A stretch of 64,000 bases of DNA from Brevipalpus yothersi. Its lineage: Eukaryota; Arthropoda; Arachnida; Trombidiformes; Tenuipalpidae. A program made the translations under genes and the position numbers. The DNA is taken from the NCBI GenBank assembly GCA_003956705.1, contig QZCP01000490.1:177261-241260 (forward strand). Direction: 5' to 3'. Shown one piece after another: positions 23,569-32,395 of this stretch. Positions within the stretch are counted from its first letter, which is position 1. Each line of letters begins with the position of its first letter. The notes beneath the pieces are model-generated. The model was not told the origin of the DNA and did no database searches. It was given only the letters and a program-made list of their open reading frames with translations.

Positions 23569-24834
23569 TCATACCAATGGGCCATTGGGGCCAATTCTCA
23601 TCTGGATTGTGGATCCATCTGGGATGGATCGGCCAGGTTCCAAAGCTACTAGATATGTTGGCCGCCTTACTATTTGATGTTGACGGAGCGGTCTTTGAGG
23701 CTGAATTGGAGTGTGTTGAAACATTAAGAGGGGGCCAATTTCTTCTCCAAATTTTTCCTCGATCATTCTCCGTAAGCGTAGGCCAGAACATTCGATATCG
23801 AGTCCTTCGATCATGATTTCCCTGTCTCTGAAGCGACAATGGATTGTGACCGTGTCACGGTAGGCACGATTTGATCGAATATGATTCGACATTCCGCGAT
23901 ATACTGGAATTCTTGATCTTGGTTGTTGTTGATCCTGGATCATTGGCTCTTGTTGTGGTTGAATAACATTCTCCACTTGTGCTGGAACTTGATTCAGCCG
24001 GACTATTTCAGCTTCCAGGCGGCTGATGTTGTTTTCCAACTCTACAATCCGATTGTTTTTGTTTTCTTCCCGAGTTGTGATGGCTGCCAATTTTTCTTTC
24101 AAGTCATTGATATACGCCTTACAATCATGGTCTGCTGGTTGTACCAAACAGTATTGGCAAAATTTAGTGGCATCAAAGATGCAATGACTCCTATGTTCCT
24201 CGAATGTAGCAGGGTTTGCAATATGATTGCATCCTTCAAATGGACACTTCATTTCCAGGTTTGCATACATCAAACCTTGCATCCGAGGTAACCGGGTTAC
24301 CGTCGTACCAATGGACAGCTGATATCCACATTTTCGTGTACACTCAGGATATGGGTGCTGGAAAACATTGAGTTCTTGGTGATATCTCACATACATGTCC
24401 ACACAATTCAGGCAGAAAAGGGCTCGGCAACCACCCATAGTATGTTTTCTAGGTTCTTTCACCACCGACATACAAATATCACACAGAAATTCTTCGGCAC
24501 TTCTTCGGTTCACAAAATGTTCCAGCTCGAAACCTCCTTCTTGGAGCCTAACATTGTTAGGATCAACAGGGCCTGGTGGTGGGCTTGGGTTGAGATCAAT
24601 CGCCCAACCATCGTTGAATTCAACCATGTTGATGCTTTTTTCGTTGGTGGCACAAATCAAAAACATGTCACAAGATTGTAATCCGATTACAACGAACACT
24701 ATTCCACTGTTTGATGAACTGAGGTGTGGTGTTGACCCAATGACATTCAAGACAAAATGATTAAAAATGGCTGTCACTTGTTCACTTGACAGATAAATGA
24801 AAAAGCTCATTTGTTGACCAGAACGCTTTTTCAC
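23569..24834 (-). CDS. Retrotransposon-borne RING/TRAF-type zinc-finger protein (NRDP1-like)
   Basis: An open frame of 421 codons in the env position, in frame with pol. Counting from the codon at 24834, a RING-like cysteine set lies at 118, 121, 136, 141, 144, 165 and 169. A TRAF/SIAH-type finger (C197, C202, H214, C218) and a further CxxC...HxC set (226, 229, 236, 238) follow, then a coiled coil (about 245-282), a Gln/Pro-rich linker, and a C-terminal domain of about 90 residues that may be ubiquitin-like. This order recalls the E3 ligase NRDP1/RNF41. The codon at 24834 is GTG; in-frame ATGs are at 24810 and 24627. Translation may be by readthrough of the pol UAG, by reinitiation or from a spliced RNA. 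E3 activity is inferred, and the usual RING histidine is not at its place. Confidence 0.85.
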   Translation of the reverse strand: MKKRSGQQMSFFIYLSSEQVTAIFNHFVLNVIGSTPHLSSSNSGIVFVVIGLQSCDMFLICATNEKSINMVEFNDGWAIDLNPSPPPGPVDPNNVRLQEGGFELEHFVNRRSAEEFLCDICMSVVKEPRKHTMGGCRALFCLNCVDMYVRYHQELNVFQHPYPECTRKCGYQLSIGTTVTRLPRMQGLMYANLEMKCPFEGCNHIANPATFEEHRSHCIFDATKFCQYCLVQPADHDCKAYINDLKEKLAAITTREENKNNRIVELENNISRLEAEIVRLNQVPAQVENVIQPQQEPMIQDQQQPRSRIPVYRGMSNHIRSNRAYRDTVTIHCRFRDREIMIEGLDIECSGLRLRRMIEEKFGEEIGPLLMFQHTPIQPQRPLRQHQIVRRPTYLVALEPGRSIPDGSTIQMRIGPNGPLV

Positions 24835-24838
24835 GCAC

Positions 24839-24849
24839 GTTGGTTGCTA
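24839..24849 (-). promoter_or_regulatory. Candidate stop-codon readthrough signal
   Basis: On the element's strand the pol stop reads GCA UAG CAA CCA. UAG followed by CAR-YYA is the type I readthrough consensus known from tobamovirus replicases. The downstream frame is the RING ORF, in the same phase and open from here to 23569. The match is seen in the sequence; use of the signal is inference. Confidence 0.55.
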
Positions 24850-27800
24850 TGCAAGCAGCGCGGCAAAATCATCAAATTCTTCGTCATCACTCTCGGCGGT
24901 TAGTTTGAACGAACATTGTTCGTAATAAGGTTTCAATTTACTACAATGAACAATGTTCTTCGATGGTCTTCCTCTCAGGTTGACTATCTCATAAGTAACC
25001 GGAGATAAGCATCTACATATTCTATATGGTCCCTTGTACCGATTGATAAATTTCTTCGCTTTGCCTTTCTTCAACCGGGTGATTTTCATTACTACGAGAT
25101 CGTTGACCTCAAATTTTGCCTCTTTCTTATCTTTGTCATAGTACTTTTTCGCAGTACTTTGTGCCTTATTGATGGTGTCAGCAGCAATTTTCCTTGCTTC
25201 TTCTAGTGATTTCAATCGATCATCCTCCTCAATCCAACCCGGTTGGATACCCAGTTCTCCTTCGATTGGTAATCGAGCTTCTCGTCCATGTGCGAGGAAG
25301 AAAGGAGACACTTTAGTCGATGAATGAGGAGTAGTGTTGTAGGCAAATAGAACCTCAGGCAAATATATGTCCCATAGTTGTGGATGGTTTTTGGCATAGA
25401 TCGCTAGAGTATCTCCTAAGTATGCATTGAAACGCTCAGTTTGGCCATCACATTGAGGGTGATACGGTGTTGTTGGCGTGTGTTTGATGTTACAGCGTAA
25501 TAGGAAACTCTGGAATTCTTCAGACATCAGGTTTGGCCCTTGATCCGTGATCAAAGTGAGAGGCACTCCAAACTTCAGAATCCATGATTCATACAACATG
25601 GTGATGATATCGCCACTTGAACATGTTTTGATGGCTGAGGCAACAGCAAACTTGGTCAGGCGATCATTGATCACCACTACATATCTGTAGCCGCTATCAC
25701 TGCTAGGCATTTCAAGTAGATCCAGGCTGATATCTTGGAAAGCCACACAGGAAACCTCAATGGGGATTAATAATCCTTTCTCTGGTTTTAAGAAAGGTTT
25801 TCTGACCTGGCAGTCATGGCACGCTCGTACAAAATTTTTCACATCTCTCATCATATTCTGCCAATACACTCGAACTTTCATCCGTTCATATGTTTTTGAG
25901 ATTCCAAAGTGACCACCAGTACTTCCATTCTGAAATTCCCCCAGTAATTTCTTTTGTAATTCTTTGGGTATGACGGGTAGTAACAGTTTTCCTCGACAGC
26001 GATAAAGGATACCATCCGTGATGGTGAAGCGTTTTCGTAAGCGTTGTTTTCTCCGTTTTGATAATGATGAATTATTGAGAAGATTCTTGATTTTGTTACA
26101 GAAATCATCTGAATGTTGAAATTTATGAATCAGTGATTCGGGTTCAACAGAGTTGATTGACGGTGGGTTCGTGATGTCTTCTTCATCTAAGCCAGTAATT
26201 TCGATAGGCTCTCTTGAAATACAGTCAGCAGCTCCATGAAGCTTACCAGACTTGTACTTCACCACGAATGAAAACTCTTGGAGTTTGATAGCCCATCTGG
26301 CGAGTCTTGAATTTATTCGTCCACATGACATGAACCAACACAGGCCACAGTGATCCGTGATCACCACAAAAGTGCGACCATATAGATAGTGGCGGAGGTA
26401 TTGTAGTGCCCAAACAATTGCCAAGCACTCTTTTTCTGTGATTCCATAATCTTGTTCACTCGCTGACAGTGTGCGTGAAACATAGCTCACCGGTTTCATC
26501 TCATTATTTTCTTGGGCTTGCAATAAAATTGCTCCTATACCATAGTCACACGCATCTGTGTGAATTTCGATTGCGCCTTCGGTCCGATAACATGCAACCA
26601 CTGGTTTCTCAGTGATAATCTTTTTCAAAGTATTGAACCGGGAACGATGTTCAGGTTCCCATTTCCATTTGACATCTTTTTTCAATAGGTTGTACAGTGG
26701 ATGAGCTATTGATGCAAAATTGTTGATAAATCGACGAAAATAGGAACAGAGGCCGAGAAATCTTCTCAAAGCTCCAACATTGTTGGGTTCTTTTATCGCT
26801 CTTACTGTTGCTACATTGGTCTCACTAGGTGTTATACCCTCATGACTTATGTGTAGTCCAAGGTAATCGATGCTGGTTTTATCGAAATTACATTTATGTT
26901 GGCGTAGCTTAACATTGTATTCTCTCAATCTTTCGAGTACCACTCGTAAATGAGCATCATGTTCATCCTTTGTCTTTCCGAATACAATGATATCATCAAA
27001 GTAGATGAAACATACAACATAGTTGAGACCGGCGAGAACCTTGTTCATCGTGCGAGCTGCGGTGGCTGGCGCATTTTTCAATCCAAATGGCATTCTGTTG
27101 AAATGGAATAGGCCTTGAGGCACTATGAATGCCGATTTTTCTCGATCTTCAGGTTTCAGCTGTATGTGCCAATACATGGCTGCAACGTCGAGTGCTGAAA
27201 AATATTTACATCCTTCTAATAAATCCAAGGCATCTTCAATACGTGGTATCGGATACCGGTCGTCAAGCGTGACTGCATTCAGTTTTCGATAATCAATGCA
27301 GAATCGAGTATGATGATCTTTCTTGGCCACGAGTACTGCTGGACTACTCCATGGGCTTTTTGATTCGATTACTATGCCAGAATCCAACATTTCCTTCAAT
27401 AGTCCATCAATTACCTCCTTTTCCCATGGTGTAACTCGGTAATATCGCTGTTGAATAGGAGGACAATCACCTGTATCGATGTTATGTACAGCATCCTGGA
27501 TGCATCCAACGTCAGCTCGATCTTTGGCAAATACGTCTGTAAAGTCATCTACTATTGGTGCAATAGTGGGAAGCTCTTGATAACAGTCAATATGATTGAC
27601 GGACTCATGAAATTTGCAACTTTTGCTGCCGTAATCAATATTCGCTCTGTGTTGACTCAGAAAATCATTACCAATCAGAATTGTGGATGCCTCTTTCAAT
27701 ACAAGGAATTTGATGGGAAGTTCCTTGTTTTGGAATTTTATGATTGTCTCTGTGTATCCAACAGGAAAGTCGATCTTTTTGTTGGCCAGTCTGACTGGAA

Positions 27801-29256
27801 AATTAGCAGGGGCTATGATTGGGAGTTTCAATTGGTCCCTCAACTCCTCACTCATAACTGATGTATATGCCCCTGAGTCCAATTGCACCCTGAACCGTCG
27901 ACCGTTTATTTCGCATGAAACATTTGGTCCGGAAAATTGGCTTTGTTGGAGATTTTGTATTGGAATGCCCTGTGAATATAATACTTCCAATTCTTCTTCA
28001 TTGTAATTCTGCGGACTTTCAGAAGATTCCACTGTTCCATCAGTGATGGCTCCAGGAATCATATTCCATTCATCTGCTTTAGTTTCATCATTCCTTTCAT
28101 CATCTCCTTCTAACACTGCTAGGACTTTATCCTTCTTTGCCTGAACTCGTTGGGCATTAGCTTTAATTCGACTGATATCTTTTGGTTGATCACATTCACC
28201 AACTCTATGTCCCATTTTTAAACAGTTATAACAAATAATCTTGTTACTCACATTAGAATTTGCTGGGGAAGTCGAACTTTCCCTCGTGTCCATGTTTGTA
28301 GGATTTTGTGTAACCCGGTTACCACTCTTCATTGTTTTCCATCGAATGGATTTGTCACTGGTGTTTCTCAATCGATCCCAGTTCTCTTCATCTTCCATCT
28401 GTCGTATGGCACTCTCGAGTTCTTTGAGAGAACAGTTGGGTTTGAGGAAACAACACATAGTTATAACAGAGCGATAATTGTGTTTAACACCCCGGGTGAA
28501 GTGGGTGATGATATCTTTTTCTTCCATATTAGGATCATAATCATGGCACAAAGCAACCATCGAATTGAAGAAAGCACTTAATCGCTCATCTCTTTGGTTA
28601 TAATTTCGTATCTTATCATAAAGTCTCAGTCGATCACTGTTTCTGTAGTAAGCTTTACAAAATTCGTCCTTGAAATGTAACCAGGTTACGGGACCAGAGG
28701 TCAAATCGGGCATATATCTATGCAGGAGCCAATTTTTGGCATCTCCTGAGAAGCAACGTCCAACCCCTCTGACCATTTCCGCATCTTTCCACCAATTTAG
28801 CGTACACGCCATTTCATATTCTCGCAACCAGGTTGCTGCTTTTTCTGGGTTTCCATCGAACGATGGTAAAGGTTGAGGGGCAATCAACGATTCCCTCGAT
28901 CTTTCCACAGCAATACTTGCCATAGACTCTCTAAAGGATGCACCCATCAACGGGTTGATTGAAACATTCTTTGATTCTGACACGGAACTCTCATGCTCCA
29001 CTCTGGCAGCATTGTGTCCAGAATCACTCAAACTTCTGGTGAGTTGAGTCAACATATTCTTGATGATCTCAACTTCATTGTCTAATTTGTCTGATAACTC
29101 ATCCAGACCTCGTCTGGTTATCAACAAATTTTCATCCGTGTCTCTCAAACGCTTATCTATCATCTTCACTGAATTACTCAACAGATTCACTGTAGCTTGT
29201 TCTGAAGGTGACTCTTGGGCAACATGGTTGCGTGCTGCAGTGTCTGACCCTGACAT
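24847..29256 (-). CDS. Gag-Pol polyprotein, Ty3/gypsy
   Basis: One uninterrupted frame of 1469 aa from the first ATG (29256); a longer reading from 29283 would start at TTG. Domains in order: N-terminal coiled coil; retrotransposon Gag domain; CCHC zinc knuckle near residue 342 (CYNCLKMGHRVGEC); aspartic protease near 459 (QLDSGAYTSV); reverse transcriptase with YFDD near 751; RNase H near 898 (HTDACDYG); integrase HHCC (about 1114-1150), a DDE core (ITDQGPN, then CDGQTERFN) and a GPY motif near residue 1410. No Gag/Pol frameshift is needed. All catalytic motifs are present, so the element may be active. It ends with UAG, in frame with the RING ORF downstream. Confidence 0.97.
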   Translation of the reverse strand: MSGSDTAARNHVAQESPSEQATVNLLSNSVKMIDKRLRDTDENLLITRRGLDELSDKLDNEVEIIKNMLTQLTRSLSDSGHNAARVEHESSVSESKNVSINPLMGASFRESMASIAVERSRESLIAPQPLPSFDGNPEKAATWLREYEMACTLNWWKDAEMVRGVGRCFSGDAKNWLLHRYMPDLTSGPVTWLHFKDEFCKAYYRNSDRLRLYDKIRNYNQRDERLSAFFNSMVALCHDYDPNMEEKDIITHFTRGVKHNYRSVITMCCFLKPNCSLKELESAIRQMEDEENWDRLRNTSDKSIRWKTMKSGNRVTQNPTNMDTRESSTSPANSNVSNKIICYNCLKMGHRVGECDQPKDISRIKANAQRVQAKKDKVLAVLEGDDERNDETKADEWNMIPGAITDGTVESSESPQNYNEEELEVLYSQGIPIQNLQQSQFSGPNVSCEINGRRFRVQLDSGAYTSVMSEELRDQLKLPIIAPANFPVRLANKKIDFPVGYTETIIKFQNKELPIKFLVLKEASTILIGNDFLSQHRANIDYGSKSCKFHESVNHIDCYQELPTIAPIVDDFTDVFAKDRADVGCIQDAVHNIDTGDCPPIQQRYYRVTPWEKEVIDGLLKEMLDSGIVIESKSPWSSPAVLVAKKDHHTRFCIDYRKLNAVTLDDRYPIPRIEDALDLLEGCKYFSALDVAAMYWHIQLKPEDREKSAFIVPQGLFHFNRMPFGLKNAPATAARTMNKVLAGLNYVVCFIYFDDIIVFGKTKDEHDAHLRVVLERLREYNVKLRQHKCNFDKTSIDYLGLHISHEGITPSETNVATVRAIKEPNNVGALRRFLGLCSYFRRFINNFASIAHPLYNLLKKDVKWKWEPEHRSRFNTLKKIITEKPVVACYRTEGAIEIHTDACDYGIGAILLQAQENNEMKPVSYVSRTLSASEQDYGITEKECLAIVWALQYLRHYLYGRTFVVITDHCGLCWFMSCGRINSRLARWAIKLQEFSFVVKYKSGKLHGAADCISREPIEITGLDEEDITNPPSINSVEPESLIHKFQHSDDFCNKIKNLLNNSSLSKRRKQRLRKRFTITDGILYRCRGKLLLPVIPKELQKKLLGEFQNGSTGGHFGISKTYERMKVRVYWQNMMRDVKNFVRACHDCQVRKPFLKPEKGLLIPIEVSCVAFQDISLDLLEMPSSDSGYRYVVVINDRLTKFAVASAIKTCSSGDIITMLYESWILKFGVPLTLITDQGPNLMSEEFQSFLLRCNIKHTPTTPYHPQCDGQTERFNAYLGDTLAIYAKNHPQLWDIYLPEVLFAYNTTPHSSTKVSPFFLAHGREARLPIEGELGIQPGWIEEDDRLKSLEEARKIAADTINKAQSTAKKYYDKDKKEAKFEVNDLVVMKITRLKKGKAKKFINRYKGPYRICRCLSPVTYEIVNLRGRPSKNIVHCSKLKPYYEQCSFKLTAESDDEEFDDFAALLA

Positions 29257-29369
29257 TTTGAATTGAATCACAATGTACGACAATGAAATTCAACAGTGTT
29301 GATACTCTTCTTGGAGCAAGAGGCTTGCTTATCCCCCTGGACAAGACAAAACAACCGAATCGAAACGAA

Positions 29370-29382
29370 GGGATCTCCACCA
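29370..29382 (-). other. Primer binding site candidate
   Basis: Two bases inside the 5' LTR the element strand reads TGGTGGAGATCCC. It would pair with a tRNA ending GGGATCTCCACCA. I could not assign the tRNA from memory. Confidence 0.6.
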
Positions 29383-29384
29383 AA

Positions 29385-29682
29385 TGTTATGAATTCACAA
29401 GACACTTGTGAATTCAGGCACAACTCAGATACACAGCCAACACGGTTTCCGAAACCAAGGACACTTTAATAAGACAAACAGTGTTTAATGAGCTAATTCG
29501 AATAGATAGCTTGAGCAGACAATTGGATTAACAATGTTGATCACAAGAAAAGAGACTAACTAACTTGGGTGTGAATAATATTCATTTATATACATCACCG
29601 TTGCGGTAGCAACCGGTGGAAACGTGATGCCAAATATGATTTGGCGGTCAATTTGTCATGTCTAACCGGGTTATTCATAACA
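29385..29682 (-). repeat. 5' LTR
   Basis: 298 bp, same sequence as the copy at 23247-23544. On the sense strand a TATATAAA box (complement of about 29585-29592) and an ATTAAA signal (complement of 29465-29470) mark the probable U3/R/U5 layout. Confidence 0.96.
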
Positions 29683-29686
29683 AACG
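29683..29686. repeat. Target site duplication, right (AACG)
   Basis: AACG directly follows the terminal CA of the right LTR and matches 23243-23246. Confidence 0.85.
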
Positions 29687-31203
29687 ATAGGTTAAAAAAG
29701 TTATATTAACGAAACTTCATGATCTATTCCGTTCCAATAAAAATTATCAGTATTTAGACTTCTAAATGATTCACAAATCAAGAAAGCATTCTATCTCTGT
29801 TCATTGCATCTTTTCCACTAGCCTAAATGTTCCATAGAGAAATATCTTTGGTTGCCCATGGCAAGTGCTATGAGTTCAGCCAGTTTTGTTCTAGAACTCT
29901 AAATGCATTTAGCATCGGGAAGATGAGCAGCATTGAAATTTTGATCTGAATATGATATAATTGGCTTAGCATATCCGTTCACCTGTGACCGAACTATTTT
30001 TGGGTCCTCTTTTGGCTCAAGTCTAGATGAAAAGTGGATATAATCGGATACATCTGGATTTATCAAGCAAATTTGGAAGATTTACTCGAGAAAAGTTGAA
30101 AAAATTATCAGATTGTAAAGTTCAGCAGTTTGATCATCACTTCACTGACCTGAGGCACCTCAAAAAATATTCAGCGTTCTCTTGGAACTCATGTGAAATT
30201 ATACTAGCCTCTCATAACTGTTAGAAAAGTTTTCAAAAGCTTAGAACTATCGCTCAATTTAGATGTTTTTATTTGAAGAAACTGTAGGAAACTTATTCAT
30301 AGCTACTAATCTGCTGCTCAAAGACATTTTCTTGACCAAAATCCCCGAAATTCTTGTCTTCAAACACAGAAGCTAGAGCTATTTTGGTAATTTTTTTCCG
30401 ATAGTCTTCAAACTTCCCTAGAATTCTGAAATCTCTAGAATTTCAAGCTAAATGAGAATTTAGAGCTACAAATCTTTATCATTTTTCAATATTAGGCTCA
30501 AGTCAAAGTTTTGCTCACTATCTCCATGAGTTCTAACAAACTTACTACTAATTTATCTGTTGGCAACTCTATTAATCTACAATTTTGATGAATTTCAATT
30601 AATTCATAGGGTGTTTTTTGGTGAATTGATCGTTTATTCGAGTTCTATGTTTAGAGGTTCCGTTCTGAGGGTACTTGTTGTTAGTAAACAATTTATTAGA
30701 GGGAGACAAAAAAACATTTGATCCACTCGAGGCTGATTTTGACAATTCAAGACCAAAGTGAATGGATGTATGTCTGAAAAAAATGTCTCTAGGCCAAATA
30801 AAACAGGAATCGAGGCACTATTTTGTCTTCTCCAGAGGTTAGCATCTGGAAGCTTCTGAAGGAAATCTCTGTGACTAAGATATTGTAGCATTGAGAATTC
30901 ACCTAACCTGGGGAGGTGAGCGGGATTCACAAGATCAAATCAAAATGATGAATATAAATTTAATGAAGATATTTATAAACCTCATGACTGGCACAGCTTA
31001 ATGAGCTATCCTACAAAAATTAATCAATCTTTTTCACTGTGAAATGGACAAGTTTTCCTCAGAATACTTTTCACAATTTTTTCTCCCCTTTTGTGGGTAT
31101 AATTCGAAGTTTTGAGCATCAGACGTTCATAAAGTTTGAAGTCGGACTAAGAATCATTTCATCTTTTTCAATCCAATTCAAGATCAACTTATAGTAAACA
31201 ATC
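29687..31203. other. Spacer between retrotransposon and paralogue E
   Basis: AT-rich sequence with no recognised coding exon. It is the right half of the original D-E spacer. A TATAATT at about 31098 and a CATAAAGT at about 31126 are weak promoter candidates for paralogue E. Confidence 0.55.
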
Positions 31204-32204
31204 ATGAAGTTTTATTCTTTCAGTACAATTATTGTGCTAATTACGCTTAATGTGGCAAACACTGGTGAGTTAAAAAGTTCTATTGACCAAAATAATTCAT
31301 CAAAGTTTTTTGGTTTGCCCAACTTCTATTCCTTTGTTATTCCCTAATCTGTACTTTAATTGTGAAGAAACGCAAGCGAAGCCATCGGATCGATCCTCAA
31401 GTCCATCGAATGGAGAATGTGGCTCACAACTGGAAAAGATCACACAGTACAATCGAATTCTCTATCAAATTGATATGAAAAAATTTCCGGACACTTTGGA
31501 GGGAGTAGATTTTGTTTGTGAAACTGGACGAAAACAATATGAACAAATTCATCAGTATCGAAAGTGTCTATCTGGACTTGGTCGCCAAACAGCAGTTCTA
31601 ATTGGTCGAGGAGTTAAAAAGCTTGTTCGAAAATTCTGTTCATCGAAAGAAAAGAGAGAAAGTAAGTATACAGGACAACATATCTTAATCTAATAGAAAT
31701 TACTCAAAAACTTTTCGCTCGCTGCTTTTATTCCTTTTCTTCTCTTTTTTTCTAGAACTTTTGGAAGAATTGAAGTGTTATACAAGTGATACCAAGGATA
31801 GATTCACAAGATGCATCTATAACATTGATCGTCATTTTGAATTTGCAGTCCGAAATTCAACCGAAAAATATCTTCTTGCCAATATGTGCTGTTCATACAC
31901 AGTATCTGTGAGATGTATTGAAAATTCGATGAAAACTTTGGACAAATGTCTCATGAAACCTGTGAAAAAGCGATTCCTAATAGAAGCTATCACCACCGTG
32001 GTTGAAGAAAGTTTAGATATTGTTTGTGGAAGCTTTCAACATGAACGTGTATGTTTGGACAAGAATCCACAAGGTGTTCGAAATATTGAAGAAATATCTC
32101 GATCGGGCACAGAGGAATTGGACAGTGGAAATTTAGTTTTCGGCCCACTAATTGCCGGAGTAAGTAGACTATCAACTGATGATACTAATGATTCTGATGA
32201 TTGA
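31204..32204 (+). CDS. Secreted 12-cysteine protein, paralogue E
   Basis: Exons 31204-31264, 31368-31661 and 31756-32204 join at phase 1 to give 267 aa. Exon 1 encodes the signal peptide (YSFSTIIVLITLNVANT). The cysteine pattern is complete. It is clearly closest to D (GLGRQTAVLIGRGVKKLVRKFC; FAVRNSTEKYLLANMCC; SGTEELDSGNLVFGPLIAGV). It is separated from the rest of the array by the 6.4-kb retrotransposon. Its stop lies 191 bp from the stop of the convergent cadherin gene. The function is unknown; secretion is predicted. Confidence 0.86.
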
Positions 32205-32395
32205 TGGCCAATGTCGAACGATAGAAATCATTTACAAAGCCTGATTCCGATTTTGGTACTGAAAGTATTTTTAATTATAATCATTCAATTGTTAATATCA
32301 CAAAGAATCAATGAGATCCATATACATTATCACAGTCATTAAAATTTTTCTCAATTTTGATTATTTGAATATTTTTCCTCTCATCTCTCTATCTC

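Larger units (their letters stand above)
23247..29682 (-). mobile_element. Complete Ty3/gypsy LTR retrotransposon with extra RING ORF
   Basis: A 6436-bp element transcribed leftward. Its 298-bp LTRs (5' LTR at 29385-29682, 3' LTR at 23247-23544) read identical by eye, begin TGTTATG and end CATAACA, and are flanked by AACG duplications. Inside are a primer-binding-site candidate, a single Gag-Pol frame without breaks, a second ORF with RING and TRAF-type zinc fingers, and a purine tract before the 3' LTR. The domain order protease-RT-RNaseH-integrase places it in Ty3/gypsy. No envelope-like gene is present. Identical LTRs mean a very recent insertion. It sits in the spacer between secreted paralogues D and E, opposite to their direction of transcription. 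Confidence 0.96.

Noticed and set aside
23569..24834. The second retroelement ORF as an envelope gene
   Set aside because: It has zinc-finger cysteines and a coiled coil but no signal peptide, furin site or C-terminal membrane anchor; two weakly hydrophobic N-terminal stretches are too short or polar.
23520..28876. Plus-strand open frames inside the retrotransposon (for example 27451-27861)
   Set aside because: Antisense to gag-pol or the RING ORF, with no start context, motif or splice support.
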